Source: SIG299 sp045531895 (lineage in GTDB: Bacteria > Bacillota > Clostridia > Lachnospirales > Lachnospiraceae). From it: 64,000 bases of DNA. Under the pieces are notes generated by a model. That model did not search any database and was not told the origin of the DNA. It worked only from the letters and a program-made list of their open reading frames with translations. The stretch covers positions 1-64,000 of the forward strand of contig JAZSEW010000016.1 in the NCBI GenBank assembly GCA_045531895.1, read 5' to 3'. This document shows, in pieces, positions 49,352 through 57,400 of the stretch (positions are counted from its first letter, which is position 1; the number at the start of each line of letters is the position of its first letter). Made by a program: the position numbers and the translations under genes.

Positions 49352-50344
49352 TTATGTAAATAATGCCTTAATGCTTTCCTCTTTCTTTTCTGCCTGTTCC
49401 ATGGTCTGCAAAAGCTTCTGCATATTTTTTTCAGGAATCCATGACTTCCGGTTGTTATAATACTGGTTTGCCACCTTCCAGAATTTTTCCGGATAGGATA
49501 ACAGCGTATACAAAAGTTTCCACTCCTCCTCCGGAATCAGACGAATCCGATTATATGCTTCCAGCATACTTTCTCCCATAGAGATGTCCCATTCCCATTT
49601 TTCCATCATCTTGCGGAACAGCAAATAAAAATCATGAATCTGAATTCCTGTAACGGACTTATCAAATCCCGTCACTGCCATATCTCCACCGGACAGCAAT
49701 ACTACACTGTGATGTGTAAAACTTCCATGCAACATACTGCCCGCTTCCACTCTGTCATTATAATACCTTTCATAGGAAGTTTCGTTCAATAATCCCGTAG
49801 CCTTCTCAGCCTGGGCAAGCTGTGGTTCGAACTGTGATAAAAATTTCTGTTCGAAAATACTCTTTTGCTTTTTAGCCCGTATATAGGTCCTCACCCTACG
49901 CAATTCCTTATTTCGCTTTTCAAACAGTTCCGTCAGCTTCGGCTGCCGACAAAATTCTTTTTCTTCTGCGGATAATTCAAGCCCGGTCATACAAATATGC
50001 AATCTTGCCAAAGTTTCCACCATCTGCAATACATGTTCGCTGTTTTTTACATTGCACTCCTCTCCGTAAAACCAGTCTCTCATAACAAACATCTCACTAT
50101 ATGGGCCCTGCACCAGAAAATTCTGTTCCCGGTTCGGTACAAAAAGGTCTATCGGTGAAAAACCGTTACTTTTTGCATACTGCTTTATCTTCTGTTCAAA
50201 TCTTACTTTTCCTTCACTATAGTTGCAGCTTCCCAAGCTTTTTAATCCCCTGTCTGTTTCCAGCATCCAGGCTCCTTTGACGCGGCCGGCTCTATATACT
50301 ACCAAGTCATACTGTGCCAGTAAATCCGCAATTTTTTCTTCCAT
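49352..50344 (-). CDS. CotS-like spore coat/kinase-fold protein
   Basis: The 330-residue protein resembles the CotS/YutH group of aminoglycoside-kinase-fold proteins found in spore formers. Its C-terminal half has MLHGSFTHHSVVLLSGGDMA, VTGFDKSVTGIQIHDFYLLF and RKMMEKWEWD. The kinase HGDxxxxN motif is altered (HGSFTHH), so it may not be active. The start at 50344 follows TCGGAGGAA. It sits between the cca and PEGA genes on the same strand. This is the best hint in the window of a spore-forming host. Confidence 0.78.
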   Translation of the reverse strand: MEEKIADLLAQYDLVVYRAGRVKGAWMLETDRGLKSLGSCNYSEGKVRFEQKIKQYAKSNGFSPIDLFVPNREQNFLVQGPYSEMFVMRDWFYGEECNVKNSEHVLQMVETLARLHICMTGLELSAEEKEFCRQPKLTELFEKRNKELRRVRTYIRAKKQKSIFEQKFLSQFEPQLAQAEKATGLLNETSYERYYNDRVEAGSMLHGSFTHHSVVLLSGGDMAVTGFDKSVTGIQIHDFYLLFRKMMEKWEWDISMGESMLEAYNRIRLIPEEEWKLLYTLLSYPEKFWKVANQYYNNRKSWIPEKNMQKLLQTMEQAEKKEESIKALFT

Positions 50345-50412
50345 ACCTGTTCCTCCGACCAAAATCATACTCTTCTAATCTTATGTCGAAGAAACAATCC
50401 TTATTCTCTATT

Positions 50413-51801
50413 TTACTCTATAAAATTTTTTAAATGCTCCGATGCCAGAAATAAAAGCTTCTCCCTTTCATTCCACTCCGGATGATCCAACACTTCTTTC
50501 AGAAGCTTTTCCAGCACCTCACCAATCTGCTTCCCCTGCTTTACTCCCAGTTCTATCAAATCCTTCCCATTTACCGCAAGCTGCTTCAGAGAAACACAAT
50601 CACCTCGCTCCACAATTTTTTTATGAAGCTTTCTGAACTCAGCTATGGCAGATAACCTGTGTTCCAGCAATGCCGGGTTCTCCGCCAGTACATCTGCCAG
50701 CTGTATTTCCCACAGAAGCTCCATTAAATCAGGGCCAAGCCGGTACATCATATGACGCATTGCTGCCAGATTCTCCTCATGATTTTCTGATAATTCAATA
50801 TATTGTTTGTGTGCTTCCACCAGCCGCACCACATAATCCATAGTTTCATTATCAAATTTCAGCCGACGCATAACCTGCTTTGCTTCTGCCGCCTTTGTTC
50901 CTTCATGAAGCAATGCCGCAAACTTCAAAATCTGATGTTCTTTTTTCTCCCATTGTCTTTCCGAAAGCACCGCTTCCATCGGGAATCTCGGCAGAATCTG
51001 TTTAATATAATTTTTCTGCCGTCCTGAATCTGCCGTAAACGCTATTACACCAAGCGTATGATTTCCCACATTATACACATAATTTTCGTCTTGCTGAACT
51101 GTTGCCAGCATGGTATCAAATTCCGGCAACACAATGCCGGTAATTCCACTTTCCTGCATCCACAAAAGTCTGTCCGGATTCGGCGACAATAAAAGTTTGG
51201 TCAGCTCTACCCTGATACGCTCTGCACTGATTTTTTTCAAATTTTCCGCACGTTCTTCCGCTGCTGTCCGAGTATTTTTTTCTATGGAAAAACCAAGCTG
51301 TGCCGAAAAACGAAATGCTCTCATAATACGAAGCGCATCCTCATCAAAGCGGTCGCCTGCCACACCGACACAACGAATAATTCTATTCTCTAAATCCTCT
51401 ACGCCGCCAAATATATCCACCATACCGGTCTGCACATTGTAAGCCATGGCGTTAATGGTAAAATCCCGACGCTTTAAATCTTCTTCCAGATTTTTCGTAA
51501 ACAGTACTTCTTTCGGATGTCTTCCATCCTCATACTCTCCGTCAATACGGTAGGTAGTAACTTCAAATCCTTCTTTGTCAAACATTACCGTAACCGTACC
51601 ATGCTGAATGCCTGTGTCTATGGTACGACGGAACAGGGCCTTTACCTCATAAGGGCTTGCTGAAGTAGTAATATCCCAGTCGTCCGCTTCTCTGTCCAGC
51701 AAAGAATCCCGCACACAGCCCCCCACCGCATAAGCCTCATGTCCATGTGCCAGCAAGGTCTCAATAATTCTATTCACTTTTTCCGGCACCCGGATATTCA
51801 T
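50413..51801 (-). CDS. cca: CCA tRNA nucleotidyltransferase
   Basis: The 462-residue enzyme adds or repairs the 3' CCA end of tRNAs. It shows the class II nucleotidyltransferase site AVGGCVRDSLL, the two Asp in ADDWDITT, the RRDFTINAMAYN motif and the basic DEDALRIMRAFRFSAQLGFS segment. A C-terminal HD-like domain contains LKFAALLHEG. The start at 51801 has AAAGGAG 10 bp upstream; the frame to 51867 crosses the promoter. Its promoter shares an unusual block with the AlbA_2 gene. Confidence 0.94.
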   Translation of the reverse strand: MNIRVPEKVNRIIETLLAHGHEAYAVGGCVRDSLLDREADDWDITTSASPYEVKALFRRTIDTGIQHGTVTVMFDKEGFEVTTYRIDGEYEDGRHPKEVLFTKNLEEDLKRRDFTINAMAYNVQTGMVDIFGGVEDLENRIIRCVGVAGDRFDEDALRIMRAFRFSAQLGFSIEKNTRTAAEERAENLKKISAERIRVELTKLLLSPNPDRLLWMQESGITGIVLPEFDTMLATVQQDENYVYNVGNHTLGVIAFTADSGRQKNYIKQILPRFPMEAVLSERQWEKKEHQILKFAALLHEGTKAAEAKQVMRRLKFDNETMDYVVRLVEAHKQYIELSENHEENLAAMRHMMYRLGPDLMELLWEIQLADVLAENPALLEHRLSAIAEFRKLHKKIVERGDCVSLKQLAVNGKDLIELGVKQGKQIGEVLEKLLKEVLDHPEWNEREKLLFLASEHLKNFIE

Positions 51802-51838
51802 GGGCAACTTCTCCTTTATGTTAATTTCGAACATACCA

Positions 51839-51879
51839 ATTGTATCACACAAGAAAAAAACTCGCAAGGTAGGGAATTT
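51839..51879 (-). promoter_or_regulatory. cca promoter with shared upstream block
   Basis: TTGCGA (51867-51862) and TACAAT (51844-51839) are 17 bp apart on the minus strand. The 17 bp AAATTCCCTACCTTGCG, covering the -35 box and 12 bp above it, recurs exactly at 54401-54385 ahead of the AlbA_2 gene. Confidence 0.75.
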
Positions 51880-51979
51880 CCGTTGCTTCTTTTATGTTAT
51901 ACAAAAATGTGATATAATTACAGATATTTTGATTTTATATTACTGTAAGAATATTATGAACAGGAGAAACAGCAAATAT

Positions 51980-52753
51980 ATGATAAAAAAAGTAACCAAC
52001 ACAGCAGCCGTTGAACCTCTCTTTTCCGACTGGCAGGAAACCTGTATCTGGTCGGCTCTGCAAGGCATTATGGGAGACATCTACACAAAAGATTGCAAAC
52101 TGCCTGATGCTGCCATGGTCATTTTGGGAGACTTCTGTTTTTTTGCAGGCAACCCAAATGCCGAACTTGTGGCATACAAGCCGGAAGATTCCAATAAAAG
52201 CTTTATCATCATGGTTCCGCAAAACGAGGCCTGGGCACAACTGATAGAAAAACAGTACGGTGAAAGTGCAAAGAAAATTACCCGCCATGCCATCCGCAAA
52301 GATAAAGGAACTTTTGATAAAGAAAAACTGAAACAGGCGGCAGCAGATATTCCGGAAGGCTATGAACTCCGAATGATTGATAAAGAATTATATGATGTCT
52401 GCCTCTCAGAAGATTGGAGCCGTGATTTTGTATCCAATTATAAAGATTACGCTATGTTTGAAAACCTCGGACTTGGCGTTCTCATGATAAACAAAAATAC
52501 CGGAGAAATCGTTGCCGGAGCTTCTTCCTATTCCACCTATAAAGACGGCATTGAAATTGAGATTGTAACAAGGGAAGACCATCAAAGAAAAGGTCTCGCT
52601 TACCGCTGTGCCGCTAAACTTATTCTCGAATGCCTGGACCGCAACCTTTATCCAAGTTGGGATGCCAGAACCATGATTTCTGTCGCACTGGCAGAGAAAT
52701 TAGGGTATGTGTACAGCCATGACTATGTGGCATATGATATTTTGAACTATTAA
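51980..52753 (+). CDS. GNAT family acetyltransferase
   Basis: The 257-residue protein has a C-terminal GNAT fold with the acetyl-CoA loop IEIVTREDHQRKGLAYRCAA (R-x-x-G-x-A) and YPSWDARTMISVALAEKLGY. The N-terminal half matches the larger 'GNAT_acetyltran' type, where it forms a partner fold. ATG 51980 follows AGGAGAAA; an in-frame ATG at 51956 lies just before the RBS and is less likely. TATAAT at 51913 marks its promoter. It is divergent from cca. The substrate is unknown. Confidence 0.83.
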   Translation: MIKKVTNTAAVEPLFSDWQETCIWSALQGIMGDIYTKDCKLPDAAMVILGDFCFFAGNPNAELVAYKPEDSNKSFIIMVPQNEAWAQLIEKQYGESAKKITRHAIRKDKGTFDKEKLKQAAADIPEGYELRMIDKELYDVCLSEDWSRDFVSNYKDYAMFENLGLGVLMINKNTGEIVAGASSYSTYKDGIEIEIVTREDHQRKGLAYRCAAKLILECLDRNLYPSWDARTMISVALAEKLGYVYSHDYVAYDILNY

Positions 52754-52760
52754 AAGCAAA

Positions 52761-52804
52761 TGAGGTACTGTTTATCCTGGTTAAATTCCAAAACAACAGT
52801 ACCT
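52761..52804. terminator. Terminator between convergent genes
   Basis: GAGGTACTGTT pairs perfectly with AACAGTACCTC around a 22-nt loop. The U-tracts on both sides are weak. It separates the plus-strand acetyltransferase and the minus-strand AlbA_2 genes. Confidence 0.6.
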
Positions 52805-52819
52805 CCATTTATATTCCTA

Positions 52820-54331
52820 TTACTTTAATCTATAAACCCTGTTACGGTTTGCGCCTTCTGCGAGGACAATATCGTCTTCTATTAACCCGGAAAGCACTCT
52901 TCTTGCCCGCGCCTCTTTAACTCCCAGCAATTCTGCAATTTCTTTTGTTGTTGCCACAATCTTTTTCGTAAGATATTCGATGGCTGCTGCTTTTTGCAGT
53001 TCAGACTTTAGTGTTGACTTTTTATCGCTACTTTTTATCGCTACTTTTTCATCGTTATCGCTACTTTTTATCGCTACTTTTTCATCGTTATCGCTACTTT
53101 TATCGCCACTTCCCTCAATTTGTAACAATAAAGTAATCCTTTCCGGCTCATAACTTTCTTCAATTTTTGGTGCCGGCCAACCCTGCTTATTCCAAACTGT
53201 AAATATATTAGGAATACCACTGCCTGCACGCTCGCCAATATCAATCATATTGAACATCTTAATCAATGTGGCATTTCTAGGGTCGGAAATACCGCCACTT
53301 TTTGCCGCCTCGACATCAATTCGAAAATCACCCGGATTAGAAAAAAGAAAAGAGTCCTTCCGTTTGATAACTACAACTCCCTGTCTTCCATAGTAGTCGG
53401 CATTAATGAGACAATTGGCAAGCGCCTCACGCAGAGCCTTATGCACAGGCGTGTCGTCGATTCGGTCACCACCTTCCAGCTTGAATGGAATTTTCACATC
53501 CTGCACAATTTTATTATAAACACGGAAATAAAAATCATACAGATTTCCGCTCCAGTCACCGGAGGAGGAAACCATTCTGTCCGTCCATCGGTTATTCTCA
53601 TCCAGTTGCTCCTGATAATCCAGAAAATAGTTTGGGTATTCCTTTACTATTTCATACTCGTAACCAAACATCAAAAGCCCTGCTGCGGTAGGATGCATTT
53701 TGCCATCGGAACTCCTGCCGATAGCTCCGAGCTTATATAAAAATTCTTCATCCTCAAGTTCTTCCCAAACATGACCCGGACGATAATTCTTCATTCGAAT
53801 ACGATAGCGGTGAACACTGTCATAATCAAAGACATCCAGCGCCATTTCTGAAAGCACAAGCATATCCTGTGTTTTTACGGAAGCATCCCTTGTCATGGCA
53901 TGAATTTCTTCCTTGGTGCACTTATAATCGCCTTCGCCGTTTCTACGGTAAGAACCTGACATCGGATTACCGTCAATATACACCGGTTTGTCGCTTCTGT
54001 TGGCGCGCGGAATCTCGATGGAAATGAATCGGTTGCCGTCAATTTCATGAACCGTCACATTTTTGTCGGAAAGGATGTTAACGCTGACCTTTTTCGGATT
54101 ATTGATAATATTCCAGAATTCCTCTATCATGGCTTCCGGTGCAGGTAAATTGACTGTGTGAAGCGACTTGTCCTTGTGCTCTTCTACACCTAGCAGAATA
54201 ACTCCACCGAAAGAGTTTGCAAATGCAGAATAAGTTTCCCATATACTGTGAGGAAGTCCGCCCAAAGCTTTTTTTGCTTCAATACGGTTATTTTCACAAT
54301 ATTTCTCTATGTTTTTGAAGTCAATCATCAC
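52820..54331 (-). CDS. AlbA_2 (Schlafen-like) and HATPase domain regulator
   Basis: The 503-residue protein has an N-terminal AlbA_2 DNA-binding domain (SAFANSFGGVILLGVEEHKD), a middle region, and a GHKL-type ATPase-like C-terminal part (HKALREALANCLINADYYGR, then RAGSGIPNIFTVWNKQGWP). Last comes a winged helix (ATTKEIAELLGVKEARARRV). Such proteins are annotated as RecG-like or putative transcriptional regulators, and some lie in phage-defence loci; no role is proven. An 11-residue repeat (SSDNDEKVAIK) occurs twice before the winged helix. GGAGGT precedes the start. Confidence 0.85.
   Translation of the reverse strand: MMIDFKNIEKYCENNRIEAKKALGGLPHSIWETYSAFANSFGGVILLGVEEHKDKSLHTVNLPAPEAMIEEFWNIINNPKKVSVNILSDKNVTVHEIDGNRFISIEIPRANRSDKPVYIDGNPMSGSYRRNGEGDYKCTKEEIHAMTRDASVKTQDMLVLSEMALDVFDYDSVHRYRIRMKNYRPGHVWEELEDEEFLYKLGAIGRSSDGKMHPTAAGLLMFGYEYEIVKEYPNYFLDYQEQLDENNRWTDRMVSSSGDWSGNLYDFYFRVYNKIVQDVKIPFKLEGGDRIDDTPVHKALREALANCLINADYYGRQGVVVIKRKDSFLFSNPGDFRIDVEAAKSGGISDPRNATLIKMFNMIDIGERAGSGIPNIFTVWNKQGWPAPKIEESYEPERITLLLQIEGSGDKSSDNDEKVAIKSSDNDEKVAIKSSDKKSTLKSELQKAAAIEYLTKKIVATTKEIAELLGVKEARARRVLSGLIEDDIVLAEGANRNRVYRLK
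53023..53102. repeat. 33-bp in-frame tandem repeat in the AlbA_2 gene
   Basis: Two exact 33-bp units (53023-53055 and 53056-53088) and a partial third encode the SSDNDEKVAIK repeats. Each unit is 11 codons, so gain or loss of a unit would keep the frame and only change the linker length. Confidence 0.9.
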
Positions 54332-54360
54332 TACACCTCCATCCAGACCACACTACATTT

Positions 54361-54401
54361 ATTGTAACATACAAGAAGCCAACCCGCAAGGTAGGGAATT
54401 T
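54361..54401 (-). promoter_or_regulatory. Promoter of the AlbA_2 gene with shared upstream block
   Basis: TTGCGG (54389-54384) and TACAAT (54366-54361) are 17 bp apart on the minus strand. The upstream block AAATTCCCTACCTTGCG is identical to that of the cca promoter, and parts of the spacer (CTTGT-TG) also match. Confidence 0.78.
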
Positions 54402-54480
54402 TAGTTGATACCAGAAACAAAAGTCAAGATGCCCAAAAATAGAAAAGACTGACACCCATTAACGGCGTCAGCCTTTGTTT

Positions 54481-54945
54481 TTATTCTGCCACTCTATGTA
54501 ATTTATAAAACTCTTGTTCTTCTAAGTCCTCCTCTTTTACAGCATATCTGAATTTCAACGTGTCCTCTGTGTCATATTGTATTTCAACAAACAACTTATA
54601 ATCTATTCCTGTTACCATGGAAAGCTTGTGTTCAAAAAGAAGAACATATTCCCGCTTATCCATCCGTTCCAATTCCACAGGAAGAAAATCCTCTCCGACG
54701 ACGTTATCCTGGCTTTCTCCGTATACTGTTCTGAACGACATGGTAAGTTTATAATTTTCCGATGTTTTTTCAATATGTATACTTGGTGTGAACTTTTTAT
54801 AATACTCACTATTGTCTACAAAACTGCCAACATACTTACCACACCACTCTATTTTTGTGACCGTTTTGCTTAACAGCCATACCGCACTTGCTATTAAAAA
54901 TAAGCCCAAAACTACACCTAATATTACTTTTCTACCGTAACGCAT
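54481..54945 (-). CDS. Membrane-anchored protein of unknown function
   Basis: The 154-residue protein has an N-terminal membrane helix (VILGVVLGLFLIASAVWLLS) and a beta-rich outside domain of about 115 residues. I know no family for it. The start at 54945 follows AGGAGGAGA; the longer frame to 55119 crosses the promoter. It stands alone between the AlbA_2 and proS genes, with its own promoter and operator-like repeat. Confidence 0.7.
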   Translation of the reverse strand: MRYGRKVILGVVLGLFLIASAVWLLSKTVTKIEWCGKYVGSFVDNSEYYKKFTPSIHIEKTSENYKLTMSFRTVYGESQDNVVGEDFLPVELERMDKREYVLLFEHKLSMVTGIDYKLFVEIQYDTEDTLKFRYAVKEEDLEEQEFYKLHRVAE

Positions 54946-54985
54946 TCTCCTCCTGAACCTCCAAAACACCAAATGTTTTATGCTT

Positions 54986-55022
54986 TGTGTGAAGTATATC
55001 ACACACTCCCGGTGCTGCACAA
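54986..55022 (-). promoter_or_regulatory. Promoter with operator-like inverted repeat
   Basis: TTGTGC (55022-55017) and TATACT (54998-54993) are 18 bp apart on the minus strand. TGTGTGA-N6-TCACACA (54986-55005) is a perfect 7-bp inverted repeat with the -10 box exactly in its centre. A repressor bound there would shut off the gene at 54481-54945. Confidence 0.65.
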
Positions 55023-55166
55023 TAGTTCCTGCCAAAAGTTCTGCATTATCCACAAAAATCAAATTATTTGACTGTGCAAGATGACAAAAAAAGCAATTCC
55101 TAATGATACCTCGTACCACATAAGAACTGCCTTTTCTGTTACTATATTAAATTTATTTTCTCAAAA

Positions 55167-56600
55167 CTAATACGCCTTGCCCCAGTAAACCATCTTCTTG
55201 GCAGGCTTTCCGCAGCATACGCAGGTGTCTGCGATGGTCTCCTGTGCAAATGGCATACAACGGGATGTAACACCTGCTGTTTCCTTTAAGCTGTCTTCAC
55301 AGGCTCTGTCACCACACCACATGGCACGGATGAAGCCCGGCTTGTTGGCAGCGATGTCAGCCATTTCTTCTGCAGTGTGGGCATCGTAGGTGTGCTCGTC
55401 ACGATGCACTCTGGCACGCTCTAACATTTCCTTCTGAATCTTTTCTAAGAGCTTTGGAATTTCGGTTTCCAGCTCATCAATCGCAATAGCAACCTTCTCA
55501 CCGGTATCACGTCTTGCAACCATAGCCTGACCTGCTTCGATATCCTTTGGTCCGATTTCAATACGAACCGGAACACCACGCATTTCATGCTCTGCAAACT
55601 TCCAACCCGGACTCTTGTCAGAATCATCTACCTTAACGCGTACGTCCCCAAGCTTTTCACGAATCTTGTCAGCGGTTTCCAAAACACCCTCTGCCTGTTG
55701 GCGGATTGGAATAATCACAACCTGAGTCGGAGCAATGGCAGGTGGCAGGACAAGGCCGTTATTGTCACCGTGAACCATGATAACCGCGCCGATGAGACGG
55801 GTTGTCATACCCCAGGAAGTCTGATGGACATACTGTAACTTATTTTCCTTATCGGTATACTGGATGTCAAATGCCTTGGCAAAACCATCACCGAAGTTAT
55901 GACTGGTACCGGACTGTAATGCCTTACCGTCGTGCATGAGTGCTTCGATGGTGTAAGTGTCCTTTGCACCGGCAAACTTTTCTTTTTCTGTCTTCTGACC
56001 GCGCACCATTGGGATAGCAAGGGTATCCTCACAGAAGTCTGCATACAGGTTTAACATCTGGATGGTTCTTTCTTCTGCTTCTTCTGCCGTTGCGTGAGCT
56101 GTATGACCCTCCTGCCATAAAAACTCCATGGAACGAAGAAACGGTCTTGTGGTCTTTTCCCAACGAACCACAGAACACCACTGATTATATACCTTTGGTA
56201 AATCTCTGTGGGACTCGATAATTTTGGAATAGAAATCACAAAACAGAGTCTCAGAGGTTGGTCTTACGCACATTCTCTCCTGCAGCTTTTCGCCACCGCC
56301 ATGAGTAACCCACGCTACTTCCGGTGCAAAACCTTCTACATGATCCTTTTCCTTATTTAACAGGCTTTCCGGAATGAACATCGGCATATATACATTTTCC
56401 ACACCGGTTGCCTTAAAGCGGGCATCCAGTTCTTTCTGAATTAACTCCCAAATGGCATAGCCGGTCGGGCGGATAATCATACAACCCTTAATACCGGAAT
56501 ACTCTACTAATTCTGCTTTCTTCACAATGTCGGTATACCACTGTGCGAAATCCACGTCCATAGAGGTAATAGCCTCTACCTGTTTCTTTTCTTTAGCCAT
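55167..56600 (-). CDS. proS: Prolyl-tRNA synthetase, short archaeal/eukaryotic-like type
   Basis: The 477-residue class II enzyme charges tRNA-Pro with proline. Motif 2 lies around CSVVRWEKTTRPFLRSMEFL and motif 3 near the tRNA-binding part; the bacterial insertion domain is absent. A C-terminal zinc-binding tail (FIRAMWCGDRACEDSL, then CMPFAQ and CVCCGKPAKKM) marks the archaeal-like type common in Clostridia. AGGAGG precedes the ATG. Expression is controlled by a T-box leader for proline, and the untranslated region also contains a long palindromic insert. Confidence 0.96.
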   Translation of the reverse strand: MAKEKKQVEAITSMDVDFAQWYTDIVKKAELVEYSGIKGCMIIRPTGYAIWELIQKELDARFKATGVENVYMPMFIPESLLNKEKDHVEGFAPEVAWVTHGGGEKLQERMCVRPTSETLFCDFYSKIIESHRDLPKVYNQWCSVVRWEKTTRPFLRSMEFLWQEGHTAHATAEEAEERTIQMLNLYADFCEDTLAIPMVRGQKTEKEKFAGAKDTYTIEALMHDGKALQSGTSHNFGDGFAKAFDIQYTDKENKLQYVHQTSWGMTTRLIGAVIMVHGDNNGLVLPPAIAPTQVVIIPIRQQAEGVLETADKIREKLGDVRVKVDDSDKSPGWKFAEHEMRGVPVRIEIGPKDIEAGQAMVARRDTGEKVAIAIDELETEIPKLLEKIQKEMLERARVHRDEHTYDAHTAEEMADIAANKPGFIRAMWCGDRACEDSLKETAGVTSRCMPFAQETIADTCVCCGKPAKKMVYWGKAY

Positions 56601-56627
56601 GATAAAATCCTCCTTTTCTTTTTAAAG

Positions 56628-56805
56628 CAGAGTGTTTCATGGGTATTTTTGTGAGTTTCTATATCCGTGTTCGTCTGACTCCTCCTACAGCTGTTCGTCT
56701 ATCGTCAAACATGCGGAACAAGTTCCGCTCATTTGCCATAGCCGCACAGCTGCAGGCTGAGATGCCGGACACTTGGATATAGAAATTCACAAAAATACAA
56801 CTCTG
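56628..56805. repeat. 178-bp palindromic element inside the proS leader
   Basis: Outer arms (CAGAGT/ACTCTG, then GTATTTTTGTGA/TTCACAAAAATAC and TTTCTATATCC/GGATATAGAAA) enclose a core with CCGTGTTCGTCTGACTCCTC, CAGCTGTTCGTC and GCACAGCTGCAGGCTGAGATG. The core matches the clpB-leader element at 25689-25865, in inverted orientation relative to the gene. It lies between the T-box terminator and the proS start, so it is transcribed when the T-box reads through. The remaining 56806-56885 holds only a short hairpin (ACCCGCGTAGTGGGT). Confidence 0.7.
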
Positions 56806-56883
56806 TAACACACCCGCATAAAGAGAAAACCTCCGGATTTTATCTCATCCGTACACCCACTACGCGGGTAAGTTCTCTCCGAT

Positions 56884-57135
56884 AAAAATAGAAAGGCCCC
56901 TTTTGTAGCCTTTCTGTGCTACAAAAGGGACCGAAAGTTCGGCGGTACCACCCTAATTAGCCAATTGAAATCAATCGACTCTCTCTCCTTGTCTTTATCG
57001 CAGACCTACGCTGCACTTTCATGCAGGGCTCCAAGGCAGGTTCCAAAACCGTTTGTGGGAAGCTTTCACCAACCGCTTCTTCTCTGAGCACGCAGGATTT
57101 TGTACTATTCCTTTTCTACGCCACGTTACTTATGT
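56884..57135 (-). promoter_or_regulatory. Proline-specific T-box leader
   Basis: The T-box sequence TTAGGGTGGTACCGCC lies at 56956-56941 on the minus strand. It is followed by a strong 15-bp terminator stem (GGTCCCTTTTGTAGC at 56932-56918 with 56909-56895) and a T-rich run. Upstream, the Stem I region has AGAGAAG and GGTTGGTGAAAGC. A specifier region GAACCTGCCTTGG, in which either candidate triplet is CCT, is a proline codon. Uncharged tRNA-Pro should bind and allow read-through into proS. The leader starts near 57135. Confidence 0.93.
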
Positions 57136-57141
57136 TTAACT

Positions 57142-57170
57142 ATTTTATGATGCAAACGGGGTTTTGTCAA
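57142..57170 (-). promoter_or_regulatory. proS: Promoter of the proS T-box transcript
   Basis: TTGACA (57170-57165) and TAAAAT (57147-57142) are 17 bp apart on the minus strand, just upstream of the T-box Stem I. The 230 bp from 57171 to 57400 contain only a TTTCAGA/TCTGAAA inverted repeat and no convincing gene. Confidence 0.85.
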
Positions 57171-57400
57171 GCGTAACTTACTATTTCTCCTGTCCCGGAT
57201 ATGACTGTGGCAATTCTCCGCGGCAAATCACGATTTTCTATGCAATATTTACTTTCAGATGCAGACATTGCTAGAAATGTGTCAGGAATACATGTCTGAA
57301 AATCCCTATAGCGCACTGACCTTTTTTTCGCTATTAATAAATATGACGGTTTCTTTATAAGGTATTTTTAACTTTTATTTGAACAAACAGGAGGATTACA

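Noticed and set aside
53023..53102. Possible CRISPR-like repeat
   Set aside because: The units are directly adjacent, with no spacers, and are in-frame within a coding region.
51863..54401. Direct repeats as attachment sites of a 2.5-kb mobile insert
   Set aside because: The repeats coincide with promoter elements of two minus-strand genes, and no integrase or transposase lies between them.
56884..57135. Possible tRNA-like gene
   Set aside because: The structure is a T-box leader with its T-box sequence and terminator; no tRNA acceptor and T-arm pattern is present.
57195..57358. Short plus-strand frames of 30-45 codons upstream of the GH26-like gene
   Set aside because: They have no RBS and no recognisable similarity, and two different frames are equally open.
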